Source: Zygotorulaspora mrakii
Lineage: Eukaryota > Ascomycota > Saccharomycetes > Saccharomycetales > Saccharomycetaceae
DNA: 64,000 nt
NCBI RefSeq assembly: GCF_013402915.1
Contig: NC_050719.1
Location: 1,488,001 to 1,552,000, forward strand
Direction: 5' to 3'
The notes beneath the pieces are model-generated. The model saw only the letters and a list, made by a program, of their open reading frames with translations, had not been told where the DNA came from and did not search any database. Of this stretch, positions 48,799-58,254 are shown piece after piece; position 1 is the first letter of the stretch; every line of letters begins with the position of its first letter. Position numbers and translations under genes: made by a program.

Positions 48799-50799
48799 TT
48801 ACATTAAAATGCAGGTTTTCTTATTCCCTGGCATGTCCTTTTTTGTGGAAGACTTAGCTTTTTTAGCATTATCTGGCCGTGCCTTACTTTCAGTAACCGG
48901 ATGTGAACTGGATACTTCTTTCTTTTCTGAAGCGTCCAGATTGAGTGTCATGCTTGGTGAAGTGGACCGCGGTAGTCTCACTGGGTCATTCTTCTGAATG
49001 GGTTTCAAACGGTTTTGTTCATCCGTGAATATGCCAGTAGGAGCAACTTTTGATGGGTCTGAATTTAAAAGATTCTCAATTGATTTGGATTTGAATAGGT
49101 TAATGGTTGATATACTCTTTGATCTTCTCTTGCTATCCTGAACAACGTGATTGGAAGGACGTTGCTTCATTTTAATGATAGCTCTGGGGTCTTCATTATG
49201 AGCTGCCTTTTGATACCATTTCCATGCATTCTCTGCATTAGGTTCGCAGCCTTTTCCATGCTCATAGAAATAGCCGAGCGTGAATTGGCCCTTAGGAAAA
49301 CCTCGCTGGGCGGCTCTCAATGCCCATTGAAATGCTTCACTTTCATCTTTTGCAAACGCTGGCTCTGCACCAAGCAAGTACCATGCGCATAAGCCTAACA
49401 TTGCAACTGGATCACCGTCCAATGCTGCCTGTGTATAATAGTGAACTGATAAACTTGTATCCTGCTTTACAGCCTCATTACCAACTTCATATATTTGTCC
49501 TAACAATGTCGCAGCTTGTCTGTAACCCAATGAAGCAGATTGGATGTAGAGTTCCATTGCGTATTTTTGATCGGGTATAACAATATCCAGAAATCCTTGC
49601 TCATATATCTTGGCCAATTCGTATGGCGCCGCACAAGTCAAATCGTTTGCTCTTGCAGAAGCACGAGATAGCCATTTTATACCATTTTGTTTTGTGTTCA
49701 AGTCGCTCGGTAATCCCATGCGCCCAGAGAAGCAATAAAGACCCAACTTGAACATTGCAGAGGGATGATTCCTACTTGCTGCAAATTTTAAAAAATCTAA
49801 AGCTTTCCGCGAGTCTCTTGTTGTACCCAGACCTTCTTCATAGCAATAGGCTGTTCTATAAGCACTTTCTACATGTCCATGTTTTGCTGCCGCTTGAAAT
49901 AATGTGAACGATTCTTTATTTTCTATTTTACCCATTGCTCCACTAGCATAAACGTCACCTAGAAGATATTGTGCATCTGCATATCCTTTGACACTCAATT
50001 TCTTCAAATAATGTTGAGCCTCTTTCAAGAATTTTCTTCTTACTTCCCCTTGATCCAGTTCCTTAGCAGTATCTTCAGTACTTTTCTCCGATGGATCGAT
50101 TGTCAAAGCTGTTTGTAATATATATTGAGCATATTGGAACAGAAGTTTCACGTCCTTCGATTTTTTAACGTTTTCTCTATACATTTCAATTGTTTTCAAT
50201 CTTGGAAGCAGAGTGGAGGTATTGCCTTCACCTAAATATCTGCTGATCAGTTGATGCGATAAATCTGCTACAGATTCATTTGTTGCAGTCAATTGAGTAT
50301 CCATACTGCTATTCAGTAAATACATATGGGATAAATCAATTGAACGCGATTTTCGGTTGTTTGCATTAGAGGAGCCTGAAGTATTAGAGGCTGGACGTTG
50401 AATAGAAGAAACTGAAGGTAATGATGATACTCGCTGGAAATCCTCGTTAACAATACGAGCTGTTGGACTAGAAGAGACTTGCCCCGGCTCCTGTTGAAAA
50501 CCACTGGGCGGTGCCCCGATACTTTGTACCCATTTGCTATGTGGGTCTTCCATTGGTTTGGAAGGGTTATTCAACGACAAAGCGGAACCATATTCAGACA
50601 ACTGTTCGTTAGATAGTCCAGGAGATGAAGCGTATTCCCGCGCAGGTGACGGAGACCGAACATCGGTAATTGGATATCCACTGCCTTCAAGTGTGAAGTT
50701 CTGTGACTGCAAAAGATACTTCTTATATGGGTGGATAGATCCAGGTGTTGGACCTGCAATCGGATTTCCCATTCCACCAACGGATGTTTCAGTACACAT
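48799..50799 (-). CDS. SKT5: Chitin synthase III activator, Skt5/Chs4 (Shc1) type
   Basis: A Sel1-repeat protein of 666 residues when started at the first ATG in frame (50799). The open frame continues 27 codons further upstream without an ATG. Skt5 binds and activates the chitin synthase Chs3 and links it to septins at the bud neck; the ohnolog Shc1 does so in sporulation. A disordered Ser/Pro-rich N-terminal third precedes a block of about seven Sel1 repeats (for example YLLGDVYASGAMG, FTLGYFYEHGKGC). A basic Ser-rich tail ends CILM, a CaaX prenylation signal as in Skt5. Both S. cerevisiae contexts apply: SKT5 beside YEL1 (YBL060-061) and SHC1 beside RAD51 (YER095-096). Confidence 0.9.
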   Translation of the reverse strand: MCTETSVGGMGNPIAGPTPGSIHPYKKYLLQSQNFTLEGSGYPITDVRSPSPAREYASSPGLSNEQLSEYGSALSLNNPSKPMEDPHSKWVQSIGAPPSGFQQEPGQVSSSPTARIVNEDFQRVSSLPSVSSIQRPASNTSGSSNANNRKSRSIDLSHMYLLNSSMDTQLTATNESVADLSHQLISRYLGEGNTSTLLPRLKTIEMYRENVKKSKDVKLLFQYAQYILQTALTIDPSEKSTEDTAKELDQGEVRRKFLKEAQHYLKKLSVKGYADAQYLLGDVYASGAMGKIENKESFTLFQAAAKHGHVESAYRTAYCYEEGLGTTRDSRKALDFLKFAASRNHPSAMFKLGLYCFSGRMGLPSDLNTKQNGIKWLSRASARANDLTCAAPYELAKIYEQGFLDIVIPDQKYAMELYIQSASLGYRQAATLLGQIYEVGNEAVKQDTSLSVHYYTQAALDGDPVAMLGLCAWYLLGAEPAFAKDESEAFQWALRAAQRGFPKGQFTLGYFYEHGKGCEPNAENAWKWYQKAAHNEDPRAIIKMKQRPSNHVVQDSKRRSKSISTINLFKSKSIENLLNSDPSKVAPTGIFTDEQNRLKPIQKNDPVRLPRSTSPSMTLNLDASEKKEVSSSHPVTESKARPDNAKKAKSSTKKDMPGNKKTCILM

Positions 50800-51311
50800 C
50801 CCAGTTACAAACTTGCGAATATCGGAGTTATGTGATTCACCTGTTGCACAAACCCCCGAGCCTTGAACTTGAATGAGCACACAATGACTACCTTTTATCT
50901 ACCCAATGGATAAAAATTATTGAAGCTGAATGGTAAATTCTCCGCAAATCTACAGCGAAACTACTATAAGACTTAAGCGGGAAAAGTTTTAGCGATACTT
51001 TAGAAACTATTGTTCCATTTTCCTGAACGTTACGCGTCTTCGTTTTGTGTGAAACGAAAAAGAATTTAATAAACATGTGGAAGAGGTGATGCTTCCAAAT
51101 AAAGAAACTATAGAAAAATGATCGTACATTTAATCGAAAATGATCACTAGGAATGACGTAAAATCGTTATTAAGATTCGAGTAAAGACTATTGTTGATCT
51201 CATAAAACCGGTAGTATTACATAGTTTGACAGACAAAAGAAAAGAGAGAAAAATACGAAGAGACACAAAAAATGCTAAAGAGAGTAACAGCTATTTCAAA
51301 GTGATATCTTA
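50800..51311. other. SKT5 5' region and RAD51 3' flank
   Basis: 512 bp between two genes read in the same direction. The 81 bases next to SKT5 are open in its frame but lack an ATG. I see no splice site, gene or repeat here. Confidence 0.5.
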
Positions 51312-52529
51312 TCAGTCATCTTCTTCTCTGGGGTCGCCCACGCCATCCTCGTAGATAGCGAAAACGCAATCGGCTTCTGGCAAGCAGGGAGAGTCGACAA
51401 CCTTGCAGATTCTTTGGCATCCCTTTCCCTTTCTAAAGGCTAATCTTGTAGTTGAGGAATGGGCCATGATATTTCCACCAATAGGTTTCTTGGGATCTGG
51501 ATTGAAAGACATGCCACCATCGACCTGGGCGACAACTTGATTTGTAACTACCGCAGCGACACCAAACTGATCCGCTAGCCTTTGCAAAGCTCTCATAAAT
51601 TTCGCTAAATGCATTTGTCTTGCGCTTAACTCACCACGTCCGGAAAAATCTGTTCTGTAAAGTGCCATAACGGAATCTACCACAATCAAAGAGAACCGCG
51701 ATTCGCTCATCATCTGTGCAGCAGCATCTAATAGCCTTATTTGGTGATCTGCATTGTACGCACGGGCATACGCCACATTATTCAAAGCATCGTCAGGATC
51801 CAAACCAAACCTTTGGGCAATTGACACTAGCCTCACTGGTCTGAATGTACCCTCTGTATCAATATATAAACATTTTCCTTCCCCGCCACCAATATCTAAA
51901 GGCAATTGGCAAGTAACCGCCAATGTGTGGCAGAGTTGTGACTTACCAGTTCTAAATTCGCCGAAAAGTTCCGTTATAGATCCCGTCTCAACACCGCCGC
52001 CCAACAGAGTGTCCAGATTCTTGGAACCCGTCGTGAGACATATCATTTCCGACCTGCGCATGTGGAAATCTGCAGCAGTGACGAACCCCATGGGGACCAA
52101 TCTAGAAGCTTCGCTCAGTAATTTGTCCGCCTTGGCTTCTGAGATACCCTTGATTTCCATCAAGTCCTTGCGTGGCGCATACGCAACTGCTTCGGCAGTA
52201 TGTAGCCCATGCTCTCTCAACTTCTTGATATCACCGCTCGTAATACCGTTGATTTGTAACCTATCCAGAGGCACAAAGGACGCCAAAGCCACATCGTCAA
52301 CTTCTTCCGTTTCTGCTCCTTCCATCTCTCCATCAACGTTCACATTTGGTCCTGCCCGGTGATCTTGGTTCTCGTTCCCATTTTGCGTTACATACGGGGT
52401 CTGACTCTGTGGTGCTGAAGAAGGCTCTGCTGGAGCCGTAGACATCAAATGGTTATTATCGATCTCACTCTCAATCTGAGTCTCGTACCCAAAAAGACTA
52501 TCTTTCTGTATGGACACTTGAGACATCAT
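51312..52529 (-). CDS. RAD51: Rad51 recombinase
   Basis: The eukaryotic RecA homologue that forms filaments on single-stranded DNA and drives strand exchange in homologous recombination. From the ATG at 52529 the protein has 405 residues; a second ATG directly after (52526) gives the S. cerevisiae-like start MSQV. An acidic variable N-terminus is followed by a helix-hairpin-helix domain (about 80-150) and the ATPase core. The core has Walker A GEFRTGKS (190-197), Walker [11 protein letters not shown], the DNA-binding segment [12 protein letters not shown], and [13 protein letters not shown]. Two MCB elements lie upstream. The SHC1-RAD51 neighbourhood (YER095-096) is kept. Confidence 0.97.
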   Translation of the reverse strand: MMSQVSIQKDSLFGYETQIESEIDNNHLMSTAPAEPSSAPQSQTPYVTQNGNENQDHRAGPNVNVDGEMEGAETEEVDDVALASFVPLDRLQINGITSGDIKKLREHGLHTAEAVAYAPRKDLMEIKGISEAKADKLLSEASRLVPMGFVTAADFHMRRSEMICLTTGSKNLDTLLGGGVETGSITELFGEFRTGKSQLCHTLAVTCQLPLDIGGGEGKCLYIDTEGTFRPVRLVSIAQRFGLDPDDALNNVAYARAYNADHQIRLLDAAAQMMSESRFSLIVVDSVMALYRTDFSGRGELSARQMHLAKFMRALQRLADQFGVAAVVTNQVVAQVDGGMSFNPDPKKPIGGNIMAHSSTTRLAFRKGKGCQRICKVVDSPCLPEADCVFAIYEDGVGDPREEDD

Positions 52530-53120
52530 CAAAGAATGAAAAGAAAAAAAACCTTGGGAAGATATCTAAGACCAAAATTAAACAAATGGACAACTCAGCC
52601 TGCACACAACGTCCTTGGTTTCTCACTGTCTCGTTAATGACTAATCATCAAAAGTTTTCAGTGCTTATTGTTCATCAAAAAGTGCATTGCATCCGCTATA
52701 TTGGGTATAAACGCGTAAACAAACAAAGAATGTACAGCCAACGCGTAAATACAAGAGCGCCTTTAGAATATGCAACACCGCCCAAGATACAAAGACATAA
52801 ATATAATAGACAAATAATGGTAACGCTGTACAAGTATTTGAATACACAAGGCACTGCTGTTTCAGCCTCGCGACCAAGCTCTATCTCAAGTGCAACTGTG
52901 ACTAAATGATGTAGGTTTATGTAAGAAAAGCTCGCTAGTCAAACCTTTCAAAAAATCGAGGCATTACTTGAAGAAAAGTGTCTCCTCTTGCTACAGAAAA
53001 GGGCCAAGGTAGGGTGTAACTTAGATGCCAAAGAGAGCTCGTGGTTACAGATCAGTAAAGTAAGTATCACCTCTGCGGAGGGACTTTCTCTCAAGTTTGG
53101 GGGTTGGCAGGGAATGCGCA
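52530..53120. other. RAD51 promoter region
   Basis: 591 bp containing two MCB elements. A forward frame of 107 codons (52586-52909) crosses them but resembles nothing. A short forward peptide start near 53024 is followed by a GTAAGT-like sequence, but I could not join it to any exon. The region is otherwise plain A+T-rich DNA. Confidence 0.5.
52711..52746. promoter_or_regulatory. Two MCB elements (ACGCGT) upstream of RAD51
   Basis: ACGCGT occurs at 52711-52716 and 52741-52746, 30 bp apart and 180-220 bp before the RAD51 ATG. This is the MBF (Mbp1/Swi6) site that drives G1/S expression of DNA replication and repair genes, RAD51 included, in S. cerevisiae. Two exact copies at a usual distance make a functional role likely. 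Confidence 0.75.
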
Positions 53121-53537
53121 TTATGCCCCCTTGTTGAAAGCAGAAGCTCCTGTGACGTAAAAGAGGAATGTGTTTCTGCGGCGGCAGTCTAATGCCTTGC
53201 CCGTGCCATTGTTTGTGATGCTGTCTGATGATTCGCAGGATTGTGCGACAAGAAAAGTATCACTTTTCTTCTCATGAACGATTCCATCGAAGGCCACCAA
53301 GCAAAAAACTTCAGGCAAAATTTGAGATCCCATCAGTTCTACGATGATGCGGGCTGCGTAAATCCTGCCGTTGTTTAGATCTCTCTGAGATCGTAACGAG
53401 TTTGCTTGTTTCAGGAATACAAAAAGCAAGTCCTTTATGCAAGTCTCCGAATAAGGTTCAAAGAGCTCTATATCGCAGACGAAAGCGTTCTGCAGACCGT
53501 ACAAAAGACGTAAAGATTTTTTCATACTTGAGAGCAT
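53121..53537 (-). CDS. Uncharacterised small protein (138 residues)
   Basis: An ATG-started frame of 138 codons on the reverse strand between RAD51 and YEL1; I do not recognise it. The sequence alternates hydrophobic and charged residues in a way that looks protein-like (for example CIKDLLFVFLKQ, IYAARIIVELMG, PEVFCLVAFDGIVH). It has four Cys and no signal peptide or clear membrane helix. S. cerevisiae has no annotated gene at either matching position (YBL060-061 or YER094-095). It could be a gene lost from S. cerevisiae or a chance frame in the YEL1 upstream region. No other long frame covers this stretch. Confidence 0.4.
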   Translation of the reverse strand: MLSSMKKSLRLLYGLQNAFVCDIELFEPYSETCIKDLLFVFLKQANSLRSQRDLNNGRIYAARIIVELMGSQILPEVFCLVAFDGIVHEKKSDTFLVAQSCESSDSITNNGTGKALDCRRRNTFLFYVTGASAFNKGA

Positions 53538-53790
53538 TCTCAGTCTTCATCGACATAGCCATGCTGAAATGCTGCATTATTCACGTATTGTAGGATGGGG
53601 ATCTCTTCCAGCTGGCAGGGGCGGACATCGCTTTAGCCAGTTTAGACGTTTAGTGTCTTGAATGTATTTTTTTAAGCGACCTCTAGTCATCGGAACATGG
53701 GAATTAAGCAGTTGCCGAATAACTTTTGATCAAAAACATACGAAAAGACGAGAGTAGTGCTAACAGAGGAACTAAGCCGTATTGGCCCTA

Positions 53791-55791
53791 ATGAGCAAAG
53801 AAGTTATTGAAGAAGAAAATCATCTCACCGTGACTCCTGACCGGCGCAATGTATCAGAGCTCTCGGGGGCACCATCCTCTCCATTGATGATTGAGTCACC
53901 GAAGATGGTTAATATACACCAATTTATGACCGACCAATTGGACGATAGCGAAGTAGAGAGTCAAATGCCTTCTTTGAAGAACTCAGATATGATGATCGCT
54001 GCTGAGATTATACAGGGAACATATGATGCGATTGATTTTAAAGCGTATGCCAACTTCATGGGCGCGCAGCATAACTCACAGATTCTGACTGCGTTCATTA
54101 GCATGCTAAAACCATTTCCGAACTCTTTACTGCTTTCACTGAGGGCTTTGGTGAGCAAAATATACTTTATTGCGGAGGCCCAAAATATTGATCGCATTTT
54201 GGAAGAATTGAGTAAGCAATGGGTTGACCACTGTAACTCACCCGTGTGGCATAACCACTACAAGCTTTGCCACATTGTACTTTTTTCCCTGCTAATTCTG
54301 AATTCAGATTTGCATAATGACGAGAATTCACGAATCAATATCCCAAAATTTACTTGTAATAACTTTGTTGAGAATACACTATTTGCCTTGAGGAAGGAGG
54401 CAAGAGTCAATAACTACTCTATTGAAGAGGAGGAGCCATTGATCATGGAAGAGTTAACATCATATTACAGTTCACTTAGAACCGAAGCACTGCAACTATT
54501 GATAAAACTATCTTCAAAATTAGCTTCTAAGCATAATTCAAGATTGTTATTGAGAACTGAGTCCAAACTCTCGAATGGAGGCCGTCAATTGGGTAAAAGA
54601 AACTCAAAGTTTTCTTTAAGAAGTGAAACCTTAACCCCCGTAGATTCATCAAGCTCATCAACGTATAATTCACTTTATTCAGAGTCGACATTGGCTCTAA
54701 AGCATGAATCTCATTTCACATCAAATTGGAGATTTCATCACAATGAACCCTTATCTAAATTATATCGTTATGAACCAGACATTGATAAAGTACTGTCAAA
54801 AAAGAATGGATCACTCTTCTACATGGATTACTCTATCAAGATAAGTGACAAAGACATGTCACAAAGTGGTAATACCAACGAGAAACCGCAAGCGACTAAC
54901 GATAAACATGGTAATGGGAGGCTTGATTTATTTCGTTGGTTGAAGAAGACAAAAAATATAACCAACTTTAGAGAAAAAAAATCGGTAGCTGCCTTTTTGG
55001 AAGATAACACTAAATGGGTTCACGCAAGAGTACGAGTTTTCGAAGGCAGAATATACATTTTTAAATTGAAGGATTCATCCCGAATTCCCGAGAATGCTAC
55101 AATGGAATATTTGAAAAAGCAGAGTCCAAAATATATCGTGTTTAATTTGGTGGAAGCGCTAGCATTCGTTGTTCAAGATAATATAGTTCAGTGCTCCCAA
55201 AATAAAAATTTAGGGACACAACATGAGCATGTATCTGGAAATTTTACTTTGACAATACCTACAAGATTATATCAGGAAAAAGTCGTATTGGAATTTCAAA
55301 CTAGTACGTTACGTCAGGCCGAGATGTATGTCAATAGTATCAACTTTTGGGCAGCAAGACAAGCTCCAGTGCCTAAGGCGCAGTTTGAGCTCGTTTCCAA
55401 TGAAGAATATGGTTGGAGTGATAAATTGTTCACTTCCAACTACGACGTCGAAAAACTTGACTCAATGTATCTGAGTGCATGGAAACCACTGCTTTCTATT
55501 GGTGCCTTATATGAAGCTCTGTATGGAGACATGACCGAGGAGGATCAATTAGAACTTTTCAGCAAAATATCCGAATTAGAGACATTCGCAGAAGAAATAC
55601 AATTCAGGATTGACAGACATAATAATAACAAGTCAAGGGCCATAGCACTTTGGAGGGACTCTAAACAATTCGACGCTGTAATGAGCAACTGGAATACCAA
55701 GTATTTATACCTCAATACAATAAATGAAAGAAACAAAGCTTATTTAAAAAGTCTCAGAATGGTAAGAACGGAACTAGGCGAGGACACATGA
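53791..55791 (+). CDS. YEL1: Yel1-like Arf3 guanine nucleotide exchange factor
   Basis: A 666-residue protein with a Sec7 domain followed by a PH-like domain. In S. cerevisiae Yel1 (YBL060W) activates the Arf6-like GTPase Arf3 at the bud tip and neck. The frame opens at a TTG; the first ATG is at 53791. The Sec7 domain spans about residues 65-240 and includes the conserved motif FSLLILNSDLHN (about 168-179). A Ser-rich linker and a basic patch lead to a PH-like region (about 405-545) containing WVHARVRVFEGRIYIFKLK. A helical C-terminus has EYGWSDKLF, as in the family. The gene order SKT5-YEL1-CMC2 matches YBL059-061. Confidence 0.9.
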   Translation: MSKEVIEEENHLTVTPDRRNVSELSGAPSSPLMIESPKMVNIHQFMTDQLDDSEVESQMPSLKNSDMMIAAEIIQGTYDAIDFKAYANFMGAQHNSQILTAFISMLKPFPNSLLLSLRALVSKIYFIAEAQNIDRILEELSKQWVDHCNSPVWHNHYKLCHIVLFSLLILNSDLHNDENSRINIPKFTCNNFVENTLFALRKEARVNNYSIEEEEPLIMEELTSYYSSLRTEALQLLIKLSSKLASKHNSRLLLRTESKLSNGGRQLGKRNSKFSLRSETLTPVDSSSSSTYNSLYSESTLALKHESHFTSNWRFHHNEPLSKLYRYEPDIDKVLSKKNGSLFYMDYSIKISDKDMSQSGNTNEKPQATNDKHGNGRLDLFRWLKKTKNITNFREKKSVAAFLEDNTKWVHARVRVFEGRIYIFKLKDSSRIPENATMEYLKKQSPKYIVFNLVEALAFVVQDNIVQCSQNKNLGTQHEHVSGNFTLTIPTRLYQEKVVLEFQTSTLRQAEMYVNSINFWAARQAPVPKAQFELVSNEEYGWSDKLFTSNYDVEKLDSMYLSAWKPLLSIGALYEALYGDMTEEDQLELFSKISELETFAEEIQFRIDRHNNNKSRAIALWRDSKQFDAVMSNWNTKYLYLNTINERNKAYLKSLRMVRTELGEDT

Positions 55792-55929
55792 ATGATTATC
55801 GTTCATAGCATAGTGGTTTAGTTTACATACTTGTGTATATACGGCCTGATAAAATGTAACTTTTAGTGATCAGTATGGTTATCATGCTTGACGATAGCAG
55901 TCGAAATCGGGCACGACAAAGGGATTCAA

Positions 55930-55938
55930 GGTGGCAAA
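55930..55938 (+). promoter_or_regulatory. PACE element GGTGGCAAA (Rpn4 site) upstream of PUP3
   Basis: An exact match to the nine-base proteasome-associated control element, 130 bp before the PUP3 ATG. Rpn4 binds this element upstream of most proteasome genes in S. cerevisiae and relatives. A nine-base exact match at the right gene and distance is strong evidence. Confidence 0.88.
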
Positions 55939-56067
55939 CAGAAAGCGTTAATAGTTAAAATATTTGAACCATTGTACCGTCAGTAATCCAATCATAGGCT
56001 ATCGAAGTATATCCAAGTGGTTCACAAAGCGTATCATTGTTTGCATAAGAAGAATTCATAGCTAGCG

Positions 56068-56685
56068 ATGTCAGACCCAAGTTCTATCAACGGTGGTATT
56101 GTCGTGGCAATGGCGGGCAAAGATTGTGTCGCCATTGCATCAGATCTACGTCTAGGAAGTCAATCTCTAGGTGTATCAAATAAGTTTGAGAAGATTTTCC
56201 ACTATGGCCATGTATTTTTCGGCATCACAGGTTTAGCAACTGATGTAACAACACTAAGTGAAACGTTTCGGTACAAGACAAACCTATATAAGTTGAGAGA
56301 GGAAAGGCCCATCGAACCAGAAACATTTACACAGCTGGTTTCATCCACACTTTATGAGAGAAGGTTTGGTCCATATTTTGTGGGCCCCGTAGTGGCGGGT
56401 CTCAACTCGAAGACGGGAAAACCATTTATCGCTGGATTCGACCTAATTGGATGCATTGACGAAGCAAAGGATTTTATTGTGAGCGGTACTGCATCTGATC
56501 AATTGTTTGGTATGTGTGAATCACTTTATGAACCTAATCTTGAATCGGAAGATTTATTCGAAACTATAAGTCAGGCTTTGCTGAATGCTGCAGACCGTGA
56601 TGCACTATCCGGTTGGGGCGCTGTTGTATATATTATCAAGAAAGATAAGATTATCAAAAGATATTTGAAGACTAGACAAGATTAA
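56068..56685 (+). CDS. PUP3: 20S proteasome subunit beta 3 (Pup3)
   Basis: A 205-residue beta-type subunit of the 20S core, the same length as in S. cerevisiae (YER094C). Beta 3 is non-catalytic: it starts MSDPSSINGGIVVAMAG with no cleaved propeptide or active-site Thr before the Gly-Gly. The core fold is recognisable from CVAIASDLRLG, FGITGLATDV and SGTASDQLFG. It is preceded by a PACE element and lies between YEL1 and CMC2, where the two ohnologous tracks interleave. Confidence 0.96.
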   Translation: MSDPSSINGGIVVAMAGKDCVAIASDLRLGSQSLGVSNKFEKIFHYGHVFFGITGLATDVTTLSETFRYKTNLYKLREERPIEPETFTQLVSSTLYERRFGPYFVGPVVAGLNSKTGKPFIAGFDLIGCIDEAKDFIVSGTASDQLFGMCESLYEPNLESEDLFETISQALLNAADRDALSGWGAVVYIIKKDKIIKRYLKTRQD

Positions 56686-56890
56686 GAGAAGAAAGAACAT
56701 ATCATCAATCAACGATAAATATTTTTTTAAGGGATTCATCTTTCGTAGCCATTGGTGAATCGTGGTTTATCTAGTCCTATATACATTAATGCATAGAATA
56801 AACTGTTGGAGTTTAAGTCGCTTCTGCCAGTCATGTTATCTATTTACAAAGGGACAGCAGAGACAAGGGAAGAGTAACTGGCAGGCCTAT

Positions 56891-57290
56891 TCATTTTGGG
56901 TCCTTTGCTTGAGAAATTTTGGCATGATGCCTCTCGATAATTTTCTTCAGAATGGCCTCTTCACCATATTCTTCTTCATCCATCTTCTTCCACTTTTGCT
57001 CCAGCTCCTTCCTAGCTTCTTTTCTTTTTAAAATGAATTCTCTCTCAGTGGCAAGCCTTGCATCATGTAAACACTTAGTTAAAGCGTCCTTCTCGTTATT
57101 ACACAGACCGAAGACTCTTTTATAATACTCCTGATGGTGACATTTATCCAGGGCCTGAATGAAATCATAGCATGCTGTTTAGAAGGGGCCATCTTGTCAG
57201 TAAAAATATCATCTTTTAGAAAAAGTCAAAACAGTTTTCCTCAGTAAGGTACATACAGTTGAATCTTTGCGCTTCTAGTTGTGGATGCAT
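56891..57290 (-). CDS. CMC2: Cmc2, twin CX9C mitochondrial protein, one intron (exons 57257-57290 and 56891-57174)
   Basis: A spliced gene on the reverse strand. Exon 1 (34 bp) starts MHPQLEAQRFN. The intron (57175-57256, 82 bp) begins GTATGT, has a branch point TACTGAC at 57202-57196 (one change from TACTAAC) and ends ACAG. Exon 2 ends with TGA at 56893-56891. The 105-residue protein carries two CX9C motifs (CYDFIQALDKC and CNNEKDALTKC) and a long charged helix after them. Cmc2 is an intermembrane-space protein imported through Mia40 and needed for cytochrome oxidase assembly. S. cerevisiae CMC2 (YBL059C-A) also has an intron and lies between YEL1 and IAI11. No single open frame covers this gene, so it is easily missed. 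Confidence 0.94.
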
Positions 57291-57473
57291 ACCAAACGTA
57301 TATTTACTGTGTGATAGTCGTTTTCAGTCGAATGTTACACCCAGTATTGTATTAAAATGATCATTGTGATGTCTCGTTTTCATGCCGAAAAAGATAGTAA
57401 AAATCATCTATCTTACTCATTTTAGAAATCCTGCTGATTTACAGATAAAGAGGCAAACGAGCAATTGTCAGTT

Positions 57474-58012
57474 ATGGCTCAGATGGACGCAACAACAATA
57501 GGTACCCTAGACTCTAAACAAATAACAAAATTTTCGGTAGAATATAGAAAGAGAAGAAAACAACAAATGCTGCGATTTTTTGGAGCGACCGCTGTGACGC
57601 TATTATCATGCAGAATGGCATATCGGGGAATACAATCACGTAAATGTATGTCAAATACTAATTTTTCAATTAGACAAAGTTAATCTTTCATTATTACTAA
57701 CGCTAGCCCTTCAACTTAGACATGCCTCATATGTTTCAACTTAACTACAAACATCCGCCCATTTCATACCAGGGAGAAGCCGCAAGCGCATTGGCAGTAG
57801 GCAGCGGTCTTGCCACTGGTGGGTTTGCTATGGCTCTTTTTGGAAGCTGGTGGATTTGGGATATATCATCTCTCAGTGAGTTCAGTGCCAAGTTAAGAAA
57901 GTTGATGGGTCAGAATCCCGAAACTTTGGATGACTCATTGTCCAATATGCCACTGGATAAGGACACTTCCGAGGTAATTGGTCAAATAGAGGCATTAATG
58001 AACAAAAAATGA
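57474..58012 (+). CDS. AIM11: Aim11/Iai11 family mitochondrial protein, one intron (exons 57474-57645 and 57720-58012)
   Basis: A 154-residue protein from two exons. The intron (57646-57719, 74 bp) begins GTATGT, has a perfect TACTAAC at 57695-57701 and ends TTAG; the split codon is T|AC (Tyr). Exon 1 carries [15 protein letters not shown] with the first membrane segment, exon 2 a second one ([19 protein letters not shown]). S. cerevisiae has two intron-containing ohnologs, AIM11 (YER093C-A) and IAI11 (YBL059W), which match the two tracks here. Their function is little known; AIM11 loss raises mitochondrial genome loss. The start is 183 bp from that of CMC2 on the other strand. Confidence 0.93.
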
Positions 58013-58254
58013 TGAGATTCCATCAGTCTATCTGTACATAGTCATGTTATACATAGTACACGTGATCATAAATAATGTGTATTTTCCAGCTCAAGTTTAC
58101 AATTAATGAATTATGTATCTGTTAAAATAAACTCTCAAACCAAAAGAAACATCCATTTAATGCTAGAGCATTAGGTTTCAAGGTCTCCATATCTCGATCG
58201 AGGGGTTTTTCACAAGCTGTGTGAGGTATTGTCTAACAATCTTTATCTACTTTG

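Noticed and set aside
53024..53065. Possible first exon (ATG followed by GTAAGT) upstream of YEL1
   Set aside because: The only branch-like sequence is about 700 bp away (TGCTAAC near 53760), and joining there runs into a stop before YEL1.
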